The notes under the pieces are model-generated. The model worked only from the letters and a program-made list of their open reading frames with translations, ran no database searches and had not been told where the DNA came from. DNA of 64,000 bases from Rhizobium mongolense USDA 1844 (GTDB lineage Bacteria; Pseudomonadota; Alphaproteobacteria; Rhizobiales; Rhizobiaceae). Made by a program: the position numbers and the translations under genes. The stretch is from assembly GCF_000419765.1 (NCBI RefSeq), contig NZ_ATTQ01000007.1:248001-312000 (forward strand), read 5' to 3'. This document shows, piece after piece, positions 48,160 through 56,143 of this stretch (within the stretch, counting starts at the first letter, position 1; each line of letters starts with the position of its first letter).

Positions 48160-48378
48160 ATGCTTGAGAATGTTAGGTTTTGTGTTTGCATCTACCTCGA
48201 CGGCAACCCCGATCGGATTGAGAGCGATGGCAATGAATGTGCAGCGGCGTTGCAGGAATTGACGGGCATGTCTTCGGAAGATGCAACGTCTCGCTTGATC
48301 GATGCAGTCATCCTTGGAAGCACGTCACAGACCACGCCCTACGAACTCTATATCGAGCACCTTGGCTGGACGGACTGA
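48160..48378 (+). CDS. unknown 72-residue protein, opposite strand to head genes
   Basis: ATG 48160 follows GAGGACG. The product (MLENVRFCVCIYLDGNPDRI, then DGNECAAALQELTGMSSEDATSRLIDAVILGSTS) is acidic and soluble, and I recognise no family. It is one of only two rightward genes in the element, and it separates the tail-tube gene from the capsid gene. Confidence 0.5.
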   Translation: MLENVRFCVCIYLDGNPDRIESDGNECAAALQELTGMSSEDATSRLIDAVILGSTSQTTPYELYIEHLGWTD

Positions 48379-48646
48379 ACCTGCTTGGTTGCCGCGAGGA
48401 CGGCCAGAGAGCGCGTTATCTGCTGTTGAGGGATCGGCGGAGGGAACGTAGGAGGCGCAGCGCGTCAACGTGCGGTTGGCCAGACGCGGCCTTGCACCGC
48501 TGCGCCTCCTTGTCGGACTGGAGAATCCTGAGCAGCGGGTGGACATCGCAAAAAGTTCCCGTTGCCTTGATGTTGAAATGGGCTTGGGAAGACTGAAGGT
48601 AAACGACGGCAGTGACTTTATTTCACTGCCGCCAATCGAGAGACGG

Positions 48647-49093
48647 TTAGGAACCGGCAGAAACCGTGCGCACAAGCTCGCCATCAGACTGTAGCGAGAC
48701 GTTCATAGTGACGCGGCCGCCTTGCTCTGCGCCTATCGTCAGCTCCGAGACATGCATGCGGCCAGTCCAAGTGATCGTCTTCGCCGGGAAGAAAATCTCC
48801 ACCTTGACCGGAACGGAGTCGACGTTTTCCCATGCGTCAAGCCAAGTCTCAGCAGACTCGGCAGCGGCCACGCCTTCGCCGGTAATCGCAGCAGAAAGGC
48901 TGGCAGCATCGCGGCCTACCCATGCAACGGCGTCAGGATCGTCGCAGTCAGGAATGTTGACGTCCGTCAAGTCCTTCGTGAGCTGGAGCGACTTGGAAGT
49001 AAAACCGCAGGGGGCGGCATAAATAATTGGGTCGGCATCGTTGCCGAGTTTCACAGAAAATTTTCCGAAGCGGGCAGTTGTAGGCTTAGCCAA
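48647..49093 (-). CDS. phage tail tube protein
   Basis: A 148-residue protein. AKPTTARFGKFSVKLGNDADP, AAPCGFTSKSLQLTKDLTDVNIPDCDDPDAVAWVGRDAASLS and the end GRVTMNVSLQSDGELV are the pattern of short tail-tube proteins of alphaproteobacterial siphophages. No ATG is well placed: TAGGAG lies 8 bases before TTG 49093, taken as the start; an ATG at 49174 has no site. It is the only recognisable tail gene in the element. Confidence 0.82.
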   Translation of the reverse strand: MAKPTTARFGKFSVKLGNDADPIIYAAPCGFTSKSLQLTKDLTDVNIPDCDDPDAVAWVGRDAASLSAAITGEGVAAAESAETWLDAWENVDSVPVKVEIFFPAKTITWTGRMHVSELTIGAEQGGRVTMNVSLQSDGELVRTVSAGS

Positions 49094-49514
49094 TGAAGAA
49101 CTCCTAGGAATGTTAACATTCCGTAGGTGTTCTTGCCGTGAGAAAGCGGAAAGCGTGCGTAAAATTGTGTGCATTGGGCAGCTTGAAATCGGTTAATCGA
49201 CCACCCAAATCACAATGCAAGCCGCGACGATCTGTCTTCGTTTAGCGGCCTTTTGTAGTCAAGTTTATCTTGACGATTGAATTTTTCTGGGTATGATCAG
49301 GCATCCGCACGAGGGTTACTATTAATAGTAGTAGACTTCGTTAAAAAAGTGTGAAAAAAAGGGCGTGCTAGAAATCTAGCACGCCCTTTGTCTTGAGGAG
49401 CTGTAGCGGAATTTGGCCCCCGCTAAGAAGCGCAAGACCGGACAGCATACCTCGTCTCGCAACCGAGTATGTAACGCCGTAGGGCTCTAACATCAAGCCT
49501 GAGGCAGTACATAC
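49094..49514. other. control region between tail-tube and Cas2-like genes
   Basis: 421 bases, AT-rich around 49190-49360, between divergent genes. It contains the leftward terminator at 49354-49386 and presumably both promoters. No operator-like repeat was identified beyond that hairpin. Confidence 0.45.
49354..49386 (-). terminator. strong terminator, mainly leftward
   Basis: A 12-bp perfect stem (GGGCGTGCTAGA with TCTAGCACGCCC) and 2-base spacer. On the minus strand it is followed by seven T residues; rightward it has TTTGTCTT. It would insulate the tail-head genes from leftward transcription of the replication genes. Confidence 0.8.
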
Positions 49515-49793
49515 ATGACCACATACATCGCGACGTTTGACCTCAACAAGGAGGTCAAGCGCCCTAACATCCTCAAGGAAATCAAGAAAGGCGGCAACTG
49601 GGCAAAGCTCTCAGAGTCGTCCTACGCGATCTCCACCAATGAAACGGTTGAGCAGGTTTACAGTCGCCTGAAGCCCTATTTGGACAACAACGACAACTGC
49701 TACATTATTACCCTGTCCCGCCCCTACACGGGCTGGGGGCCAAAGGAAGTTAACGACTGGCTGGAAAGTCATCTCCAGTACCAACGCGCATAA
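49515..49793 (+). CDS. Cas2-like / SinR-family protein
   Basis: A 92-residue protein with a Cas2-like ferredoxin-fold start (TYIATFDLNKE, Asp at residue 9). It continues with WAKLSESSYAISTNETVEQVYSRLKPYLDNNDNCYIITLSRPYTGWGPKEVNDWLE, which matches proteins annotated as SinR-family or Cas2-like. There are no CRISPR repeats or other cas genes in the window, so it is not part of a CRISPR system here. It has its own terminator and opposite orientation, so it is expressed separately. Confidence 0.75.
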   Translation: MTTYIATFDLNKEVKRPNILKEIKKGGNWAKLSESSYAISTNETVEQVYSRLKPYLDNNDNCYIITLSRPYTGWGPKEVNDWLESHLQYQRA

Positions 49794-49825
49794 CTTTCGC
49801 CCTCCCAAGCGACCGCAGCAATACG

Positions 49826-49848
49826 AGCGCCCCTCGCGGGGCGCTTTT
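49826..49848 (+). terminator. Rho-independent terminator of the Cas2-like gene
   Basis: AGCGCCCC, TCGC loop, GGGGCGCT, then TTTT; 33 bases after the stop. Confidence 0.85.
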
Positions 49849-49925
49849 CAATTCCACCAATCATCGCATGACCTCCAGCGGCTTCCGCAGCCTACGCCAT
49901 CGGGCAGAATGATGTACCTGCGTGC

Positions 49926-50237
49926 TCAATCGAGTAACGGGGTCCCGTCTGCCAACATTAGGTCATGGAAGGCACGTTTCAACCAAGTCACTGCGCCGGG
50001 TTCGCCAAATTCATCAAGTAGCGAAATAAGGGTTATCCAGTCGCTGTGGTTCAAAAACATTGCGACCACCTCCGCCCAAGCCCTTTCCGGCGTCATAACA
50101 CTCGAATACTGAGGGCCCACGCGTTCCAGACGAGTATGCGCAAACTCTAACTCAGCACGATGGTTGATGTGGAAAACTCTCGCATGATTAAAGATGGCGA
50201 TGACACGGTCTCGTCCATTCATAGGGCTACTACGCAT
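49926..50237 (-). CDS. unknown satellite protein
   Basis: A 103-residue protein with AAGGAAG before ATG 50237; further in-frame ATGs lie at 50258 and 50222. The sequence includes AIFNHARVFHINHRAELEFAHTRL and ERAWAEVVAMFLNHSDWITLISLLDEFGEPGAVTWLKRAFHDL, largely helical. The family is not recognised. It follows the ATPase gene on the same strand after a palindrome, and may be a replication or regulatory accessory. Confidence 0.6.
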   Translation of the reverse strand: MRSSPMNGRDRVIAIFNHARVFHINHRAELEFAHTRLERVGPQYSSVMTPERAWAEVVAMFLNHSDWITLISLLDEFGEPGAVTWLKRAFHDLMLADGTPLLD

Positions 50238-50306
50238 TTCACTCGCTTCCTTTCGCATTGTTGTCGTTCCGGCCGGAGCTTCCCCTCCCGCCATCTGATC
50301 TTTCTT

Positions 50307-50326
50307 CCCGTATATAGAAATACGGG
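50307..50326. promoter_or_regulatory. palindrome between the ATPase gene and the next gene
   Basis: CCCGTAT-ATAGAA-ATACGGG, a 7-bp inverted repeat that TTTC/GAAA bases extend imperfectly on each side. No T-run follows on either strand, so it looks more like an operator than a terminator. Confidence 0.5.
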
Positions 50327-50361
50327 GAAAGATAAGATTGTGGCGGAGGCTCAGGACATGC

Positions 50362-51597
50362 TCAGGTGAGCACCAAAGACGTTCCTTCTTTCTTGATCTT
50401 CAGCGCCTTAAGAAGCGACCGGATACCCGCATCAAATCTATTATCGAGCCTCTTCTTGTCCTCAGCCGTAGCGTCTTCCGGCAATGGATTATTGAGAATA
50501 TAGCGGGTGCGAGCGTTGCCTAAGGGAACATGATTGTTGCTGTCGACTGTGGCCATAATCGCGGCTAACACGTGGCCATCCCTGCTGTCAGCGTTGTCGA
50601 GAAGCTTTTTAGCTCTGGTCTTGCCCTCTTCGCACTGATCGACAACCAGCGTCTTGACATCGACCCCGTCGCGGCTCCGGCCAACGACGACTTCAGTCGG
50701 CTTGAAGTGCGTATAGACGCCAGTTTCGATGTTGTTCGCCTTGATGCACTTCAGTTCGCGAACATCGTCAGCTTTCTCTTTGATGACAAAGGATGCATCA
50801 ACTGCGCCAGACAACGCGGTCGCGCCCATTGGCTTCCCGCTCTCCCCCTTGTCGCTAACGTGATGCACTACCATCACATGAGCGCCTGTTTTGCTCATGA
50901 TGTCTTTGCAGCTATCAGTGAATTTCTTCACGTCCTGATTGCTATTAATGTCACCATCTCCTAGCGACATTGCCATGGTATCAATGATGACAAGTCCGCC
51001 CTTGGCTTGGAAGAAGTATTGAATGACTCGCATCGTATCGGCGATGTCGAGCGTATCAGCCCATTTCCCGAAAAAATCGACCTGCTTAGGTGTGATAAGC
51101 ATGTCCAAATCGGTGATGCCGTGCTTTTGCTTCCAAGCGATAACGCGCTTTTTGACTTCCTCGCCGCGTTCGGCCGCCACGTAGATTACTGGCCGCTGCC
51201 GAACCTTCCGGCCATGCCAATCCATTCCCGCTTGCACGTGGCAGGCAAGGTCAATTGCGGCAAACGTCTTGAGGCTGCCCGGCGTACCAGAAAGGACCGA
51301 AAAGCCGCCGTCGGCAAGCATCCCGTCGATAAAGAAAGCAATCTCGATTTCGTCAAGGCGCAGGTCGGTTGCCCATACCGGCCGGAAGCTGCTGATAAAT
51401 GAGGAGCCGAATTCCTCAAGGGCGCCCATCACTGACTTGCGACGGCGCGCTGCGGCCGTCTTGGCAAGCTTGCTGGCCTGCCGTGCAACGTAGGCGGCTA
51501 GCCCTTCGGCCTCCGCTTCAAGGCGCAGTGCATGGTATCGCGCGATGTCTTCATTGGAGACGCCGTCCATGATGCTCGCGAGCTTGAAACCGACCAT
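50362..51597 (-). CDS. AAA-family ATPase (RepA/RecA-like replicative helicase)
   Basis: A 411-residue ATPase. Walker A is SGTPGSLKTFAA at residues 103-114. Walker B is GGLVIIDTMAMSLGDGD near residue 205. GAHVMVVHHVSDKGESGKPMGATALSGAVDASFVI is typical of the RepA-like hexameric helicase group used by plasmids and satellites. The start ATG overlaps the alpA stop (TAATG), so the two are co-translated. A DNA-primase domain is not evident. It probably drives replication of the excised element. Confidence 0.85.
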   Translation of the reverse strand: MVGFKLASIMDGVSNEDIARYHALRLEAEAEGLAAYVARQASKLAKTAAARRRKSVMGALEEFGSSFISSFRPVWATDLRLDEIEIAFFIDGMLADGGFSVLSGTPGSLKTFAAIDLACHVQAGMDWHGRKVRQRPVIYVAAERGEEVKKRVIAWKQKHGITDLDMLITPKQVDFFGKWADTLDIADTMRVIQYFFQAKGGLVIIDTMAMSLGDGDINSNQDVKKFTDSCKDIMSKTGAHVMVVHHVSDKGESGKPMGATALSGAVDASFVIKEKADDVRELKCIKANNIETGVYTHFKPTEVVVGRSRDGVDVKTLVVDQCEEGKTRAKKLLDNADSRDGHVLAAIMATVDSNNHVPLGNARTRYILNNPLPEDATAEDKKRLDNRFDAGIRSLLKALKIKKEGTSLVLT

Positions 51598-51797
51598 TAG
51601 GCGGACACCTTCGAAGCAACCCAAGATTCTACCTCGGCTCTTACGTAAGCGATCCGGCGCTGGCCGATCTGGCGAGGCTTGGGGAATTTCCCTTCGATGC
51701 TCATGAGGCGCAGCAAGGGCCGCGACATTGTCGTGACCGCCGCTGCTTCTTTTGGCGACATCAAAGGGGATGCGAATTCTGATTTTGTCTTTGTCAT
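51597..51797 (-). CDS. AlpA-like helix-turn-helix protein (excisionase/regulator)
   Basis: A 66-residue MerR-type winged helix: LMSPKEAAAVTTMSRPLLRLMSIEGKFPKPRQIGQRRIAYVRAEVESWVASKV. This is the AlpA pattern of satellite and P4-like elements, where it acts as excisionase or activates integrase. It lies between integrase and ATPase, as is usual in PICI-type islands. Confidence 0.85.
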   Translation of the reverse strand: MTKTKSEFASPLMSPKEAAAVTTMSRPLLRLMSIEGKFPKPRQIGQRRIAYVRAEVESWVASKVSA

Positions 51798-51878
51798 GGT
51801 GCTCTCCGTTTCCGATAATTATCAGTTGGGAGAGCTGGCCAATTTTGACAAAGAGGAAAATTCGCGAGCTGCAAATAT

Positions 51879-53036
51879 CTATTTTTTTGGCGCTGTACCG
51901 CAGAACGTTGCCCAATCCGCCATAAGTTTCCGGCGCTTTTCGAGCGCGTCCTTACGTCGGTAGGCGGCCTCCGTCTTGTCCTTGACTATATGGGCGAGCG
52001 CGGCCTCGATCACATCGCGGGGATGATGGGTTTCATCACCGGCCCAATCGCGGAACGATGAGCGGAAGCCGTGCAATGTCGCATCGCCTGCGCCTGCCGC
52101 CCGTAGCGCCTTAGTCATGCCAGTGTCGGAGATCGGCTTTCCCTCACTTTCGCCCTCAAATACGAGGCTGCCCGTGATAACTTGCAGCCGCGCTTTCAGG
52201 ATCGCCACGGCGCGGTCGCAGAGCGGTACGCGATGCTCACGGCCCGCCTTCATACGTTCCGCCGGAATCGTCCATAGTGCGCCATCAAGGTCGACTTCAT
52301 CCACGGTCATGAATCGAGTCTCGCCGGAACGAGCCGCAGTAAGACATGTGAATTCAACGGCACGCGCAGAAACGCCAGAGGCTTCCCGCAGGCTCGCAAT
52401 GACGGCAGGGATAGCCTTATACTCAACTGCCTCATGATGGCCCCGTGACAGCTTGTTTCGGGCGGGCAGTAGCTCTTTCAGGCCGCCTTTCCAGTCTGCC
52501 GGATTATCGCCAACGAATAGGTTCCGGGCCTTGGCATGGTCGATCACAGCGGCAATACGCATTCTAGTGCGGTCGGCAGTTTCCGGCTTCGATTCCCAAA
52601 TCGGCTTCAGCGTCTCTACGACGTCGTCACGGGTAATGTCAGCAACGGCCTTCCCGTGCAGGGCCTTAGCATATTTTCGAAGCGTCATGGCCCATTGCGC
52701 CTTGTGCTTGTCATTCTTGGCGGCGGCCGTCTTCACTTTGATCACGTCCTCCATGATGGCAGAGAACGTCGGGCGGGCGGCAAGCTCTTGGCCCCTCGCG
52801 AGGCGCTGGCGGATGCCGTCCGCCTTCTCCCGGGCTAGCTCTAACGAGACAGGGGCCGTGCCCTGCCCGTAGCCCCCTAGCCCAAGCTCAGTGCGCTTTC
52901 CATCGCGCTTGTAGATGAAAAACCACTGCTTGCTTCCGCCAGAACGGACGCGCAAAAACAGCCCGTCGCCATCGGAGTAAATACCGGCTTTGTCGAGCTT
53001 CTTAATCTTGGTTTCGGAGAGCTTATTGCGCGCCAT
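51879..53036 (-). CDS. tyrosine-type site-specific integrase (DUF4102 family)
   Basis: A 385-residue integrase with the N-terminal DUF4102 arm-binding domain (KIKKLDKAGIYSDGDGLFLRV, RDGKRTELGLGGY). The catalytic residues are in order: Arg236 (TAARSGETR), His322-xx-Arg325 (LHGFRSSFRDWAG) and Tyr359 (EAAYRR). ATG 53036 is the family start; the ORF continues 20 codons upstream. It ends the element, 105 bases from attR. Confidence 0.95.
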   Translation of the reverse strand: MARNKLSETKIKKLDKAGIYSDGDGLFLRVRSGGSKQWFFIYKRDGKRTELGLGGYGQGTAPVSLELAREKADGIRQRLARGQELAARPTFSAIMEDVIKVKTAAAKNDKHKAQWAMTLRKYAKALHGKAVADITRDDVVETLKPIWESKPETADRTRMRIAAVIDHAKARNLFVGDNPADWKGGLKELLPARNKLSRGHHEAVEYKAIPAVIASLREASGVSARAVEFTCLTAARSGETRFMTVDEVDLDGALWTIPAERMKAGREHRVPLCDRAVAILKARLQVITGSLVFEGESEGKPISDTGMTKALRAAGAGDATLHGFRSSFRDWAGDETHHPRDVIEAALAHIVKDKTEAAYRRKDALEKRRKLMADWATFCGTAPKK

Positions 53037-53140
53037 CGTCGATTCCCGTTGCCATAACCTCACAACAGAAAATACGGAAAATAGGAGAAAATACAATACC
53101 TTGCGTCACGTAATTTCAATAGCTTACGGAAATCAGCGGA

Positions 53141-53154
53141 CACCTCTTCCGCCA
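53141..53154. repeat. attR: right boundary of the element
   Basis: An exact 14-base copy of the tRNA-Ser 3' end (CACCTCTTCCGCCA). The sequence to its right is a truncated IS110 gene. Confidence 0.85.
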
Positions 53155-53155
53155 T

Positions 53156-54483
53156 ATGGATCGTGTGTCCGACCCGGAGATGGGGTATTCGGCTTTCGCC
53201 CCATCTTCTATGGTGATGCAGGGAGGTGCAGCGCTTCGAGCTGCAGTGGTTATTCGGGGGCTGGCCAGGGCGGGATTGCCGGCTATCTGCATCGAGACGC
53301 GCCATGTGAAGGCATTCCTGAAGGCGCAGCCCAACAAGACGGATCGCAACGATGCGCGCGGCATCGCGCAGATGATGCGCGTCAATCTGTAACGCCCAGT
53401 GCATGTGAAGACGCTGACGAGCCAGAAGCGGCGGGCGCTCTTAACGGCCCGCAAGCTGCTGCAGGAAAAGGCGATCGCCATCGAGAACGACATCCGCGGC
53501 CTTCTTCGCAATTTTGGGCTGAAGGTTGGCGCCGTGGGAACGGCGAAGTTCGAAGAGCGCATTGGGGAGCTCACCGAAGGCATGCCCGACCTCGCAGCGA
53601 TCATGAAGCCACTGCTCGCAGCCCGAGGGAAGCTGCGTACCGAATATGCGCGCCTCGACAGACAAGCTCTGGCGGTCGTGAAGGATGATGCCACCTGCTG
53701 GCGCCTGATGACGATCCCTGGTGTCGGCCCCGTGGTGGCGCTCGCCAACCGGCATTACGGCTACCGGAGAATCGCCGTGCTTTTGAGCCGAGAAGGCTGG
53801 CGTGCCAACCACAAGCGCGTGCTGCGCCTGATGCGGGAGGATAATCTGCTGTGTCTGCGCAAATCCCCGTTCGTGCCGATGACAACCGACTCCAGGCATG
53901 ACTGGTGCATCGTGCCCAACCTTGCCCGAGGTCTTCAGCTGACCGACATCGACCAGCTCTGGGTCGCCGACATCACCTATGTCCATCTCGCCGAAGAATT
54001 CGCATTCCTGGCGATCGTCCTCGACGCTTTCAGTCGCAAGGTCATCGGCTGGGCTATTGCAACCCATCTGAAAGCCGAACTTGCCATTGAGGCACTCGAC
54101 ATGGCGGTTGCGGCCCGCCGGCCGCGACCTGATCGCGTCATTCACCATAGCGACCGCGGCGTCCAATATGCCTGCGCCGACTATCCGGCACGACTTGCGG
54201 ACCACGGCATCCAGCCGCGCATGAGCCGCGTCGGCAATCCCTACGATAATGCGAAGGCCGAGAGATTCATGAGGACCTGAAGGAAGAGGAGGTGGATGGT
54301 CAGGCGTATCGCGACCTGGACGATGCAAGGACTAGGATCGGCGAATTCATCGAGGTGGTCTACAACAGGCAGCGCCTGCACTCGGCCCTCGACTATCTCG
54401 CGCCGGACGCTTACGAAGCCAGTCTCTGGCTACAGCGGCAAGAGACACCAGACGCAATTCACAGCCGGGAGAACTGTTACTGA
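53156..54483 (+). pseudogene. chimeric transposase remnant: IS110 front joined to IS3 back
   Basis: From 53156 to about 53743 the protein matches an IS110 transposase (AGLPAICIETRHVKAFLKAQPNKTDRNDARGIAQMMR, then TLTSQKRRALLTARKLLQEKAIAIENDIRGLLRNFG). It lacks the N-terminus and has an in-frame TAA at 53390, where Tyr is expected (VNL*RPVHVK). At ANRHYGYRRI (about 53744) it switches to IS3-type OrfB with the DDE residues in WVADITYVHL, HHSDRGVQY and KAERFM. A one-base loss near 54280 shifts the frame, and the end continues as MDGQAYRDLDDARTRIGEFIEVVYNRQRLHSALDY to 54483. Non-functional. Confidence 0.88.
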
Positions 54484-54690
54484 TTGCTGTCTCACCAAAG
54501 GGGTGCAGTCCACTATGTCTCCGGTACGAAACGTCACCTATCTCTCAGGTCTGGAATCGCCTATCGCTTTGTTTTTTAGCTGTATTCAAAGAGAAAAACG
54601 GGCTCCTCCCCATTTTAATCTGGGCGTGGGGATGTCATCTTTAACCGAGCTCGGGTCGACCCTTGCCGCTCCATCATCCGTACACGTGGC

Positions 54691-54915
54691 TCATCGTTTC
54701 AGCTCAAGAATCAATTCGCGAAGCCAAAAACCCGCCTCGTTAAGTGAGGCGGGCATAACGCCCATCGCCATGGCGCCGATACCGATGACGGCAAGCGCCA
54801 ATCCCCATCAGCTTCCAACTCTGAACATCATCGGTGACCTTTCGCATTTCCGGAGGATCCTCCTGAATGGCCGTGACGCGGCCTGCAATAGCCGACCTCT
54901 TGCGCGCAGTCGTTA
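54691..54915 (-). pseudogene. DUF1515 remnant, copy 1
   Basis: The minus strand reads EDPPEMRKVTDDVQSWKLMGIGA and, after a one-base shift near 54795, LAVIGIGAMAMGVMPASLNEAGFWLRELILELKR to a stop at 54691. This is the C-terminal half of a DUF1515 protein (phage- or island-borne in rhizobia). The N-terminal half is missing. Confidence 0.65.
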
Positions 54916-54983
54916 ATTCAAAATGGCTAATATATAGAGCAGGTTCGTCGTGATATTCAGTGAGTTAAGTCACGGAGGGTAAG

Positions 54984-55514
54984 ATGTTTCGATTGAGCGC
55001 TCGGTTCGCGTTTTTAGCCGCCTCTGTAATGGGTCTGCAGCCGTCCATGGCAGCGGCTGCCGATAATACGCCGATTGCGCGCGGCGAATATCTCGTCACG
55101 ATCGGTGGCTGCAACGACTGCCACACGCCAGGATATTTCTTCGGAAAACCGGACAGCTCGCGATTTCTCGGCGGCTCGGATGTCGGTTTTGAAATCCCGG
55201 GGGAAGGTGTTTTCGTCAGCCCCAACATTACGCCTGATAAGGAGACCGGCATCGGCAGCTGGACCAGGGAGCAGATCGTGACTGCGATTCAGACCGGGCA
55301 ACGGCCCGACGGTCGCGCCCTGGCGCCAATCATGCCGTGGCATGCATTCGCGAAGCTCACCGAAGAAGACGTGACATCGATTGCAGCATTCCTTCAAAGC
55401 CTGAAACCGGTAAGCCATCAGGTACCTGGTCCTTTCAAGCCAGGGGAGAAGGTTTCAACCTTTATGTTCCGGATCTTGCCGCCGGGTGAAACCGCAGCTG
55501 CCGCGCCACACTAG
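54984..55514 (+). CDS. periplasmic class I cytochrome c
   Basis: A 176-residue c-type cytochrome with a signal peptide (MFRLSARFAFLAASVMGLQPSMAAA). The haem site is CNDCH at about residue 43-47 (YLVTIGGCNDCHTPGYFFGKPD). APIMPWHAFAKLTEEDVTSIAAFLQSLKP provides the axial Met. It resembles cytochrome subunits of alcohol or aldehyde dehydrogenases, but no dehydrogenase gene is nearby. GGAGGGTAAG precedes ATG 54984. It appears intact within decayed DNA. Confidence 0.88.
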   Translation: MFRLSARFAFLAASVMGLQPSMAAAADNTPIARGEYLVTIGGCNDCHTPGYFFGKPDSSRFLGGSDVGFEIPGEGVFVSPNITPDKETGIGSWTREQIVTAIQTGQRPDGRALAPIMPWHAFAKLTEEDVTSIAAFLQSLKPVSHQVPGPFKPGEKVSTFMFRILPPGETAAAAPH

Positions 55515-55676
55515 GAGGTAATGGGTGCCGCGAGAAGGCGACGGTGGAGTTGCAAGCGTCAGGCAGCACGGCTGAAATGGAGTACCTGGAGCACGGTCAA
55601 ATTTGGCAGGGAGCCTTCGGGTTAACGACGATGGGCAATCGAAATAGACGCTGCAACTCGCAACTCTGCGGACTCG

Positions 55677-55890
55677 CTACCTGCCAAGAATGATCGAGCC
55701 GATGCGCCGCATGGCATCAGCAAAGGTGATCCCCATCGCCATGCCGCCGGTGCCGATGACGGCCAGTGCGCCGATTCCCATCGGCTTCCACCGCTTTAGG
55801 TCGTCGGTGACCGGTCGCATTTCCGAAATGTCTTCCTGGACGGCGGCGACACTGCCCTCAACTTCGCCAGCCGAACGCTGCGGCTACATC
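55677..55890 (-). pseudogene. DUF1515 remnant, copy 2
   Basis: The minus strand encodes QRSAGEVEGSVAAVQEDISE, then MRPVTDDLKRWKPMGIGALAVIGTGGMAMGITFADAMRRIGSIILGR, then stop. This is the DUF1515 C-terminal region; the upstream part is broken by a stop and frame changes. It shares VTDD, W-K-MGIGA and LAVIG with copy 1 about 1 kb away. Confidence 0.65.
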
Positions 55891-56143
55891 TTGACTGAGG
55901 ACGTGAGCACACCAGGCGGAAGGCCGGCGAGGTCCACAGAGACCGCGATATTTCTCGGTGATGTGAGTCGCATACAGCCTGCGACATGAGTTTTTAGTGC
56001 CTGTGCCGGCGCGTACGATGCGTAGGCTGCACAACAACCTAGGTTTGCGAATTAATCGTTTTTCATTAGTCAAAGCGGTTCTACCACTCCTAGACACACT
56101 TCACGCCAAGGCGCAGAATCTCCATCCAGTTCGGGGATGCGTC

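Larger units (their letters stand above)
43472..53154. mobile_element. 9.7-kb integrated phage-satellite-like element at tRNA-Ser
   Basis: Bounded by a 14-bp direct repeat of the tRNA 3' end. It holds a tyrosine integrase, an AlpA-like regulator, an AAA ATPase, HK97-type portal, prohead protease and major capsid genes, and a tail-tube protein. A Cas2-like gene, unknown small genes and a structured non-coding region are also present. Large terminase, lysis, tape-measure, baseplate and fibre genes are not seen. The size and content fit a capsid-forming satellite such as a cf-PICI, or a shrunken prophage. Integrase is at the end far from the tRNA, adjacent to attR. Confidence 0.8.

Noticed and set aside
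49515..49793. CRISPR-associated Cas2
   Set aside because: No repeat-spacer array and no other cas genes are visible anywhere in the window; only the fold is Cas2-like.
54726..54753. Hairpin CCCGCCTC/GAGGCGGG with five T residues on the minus strand, terminator-like
   Set aside because: It lies inside the DUF1515 remnant coding frame (encoding PASLNEAG), so a terminator role is doubtful.
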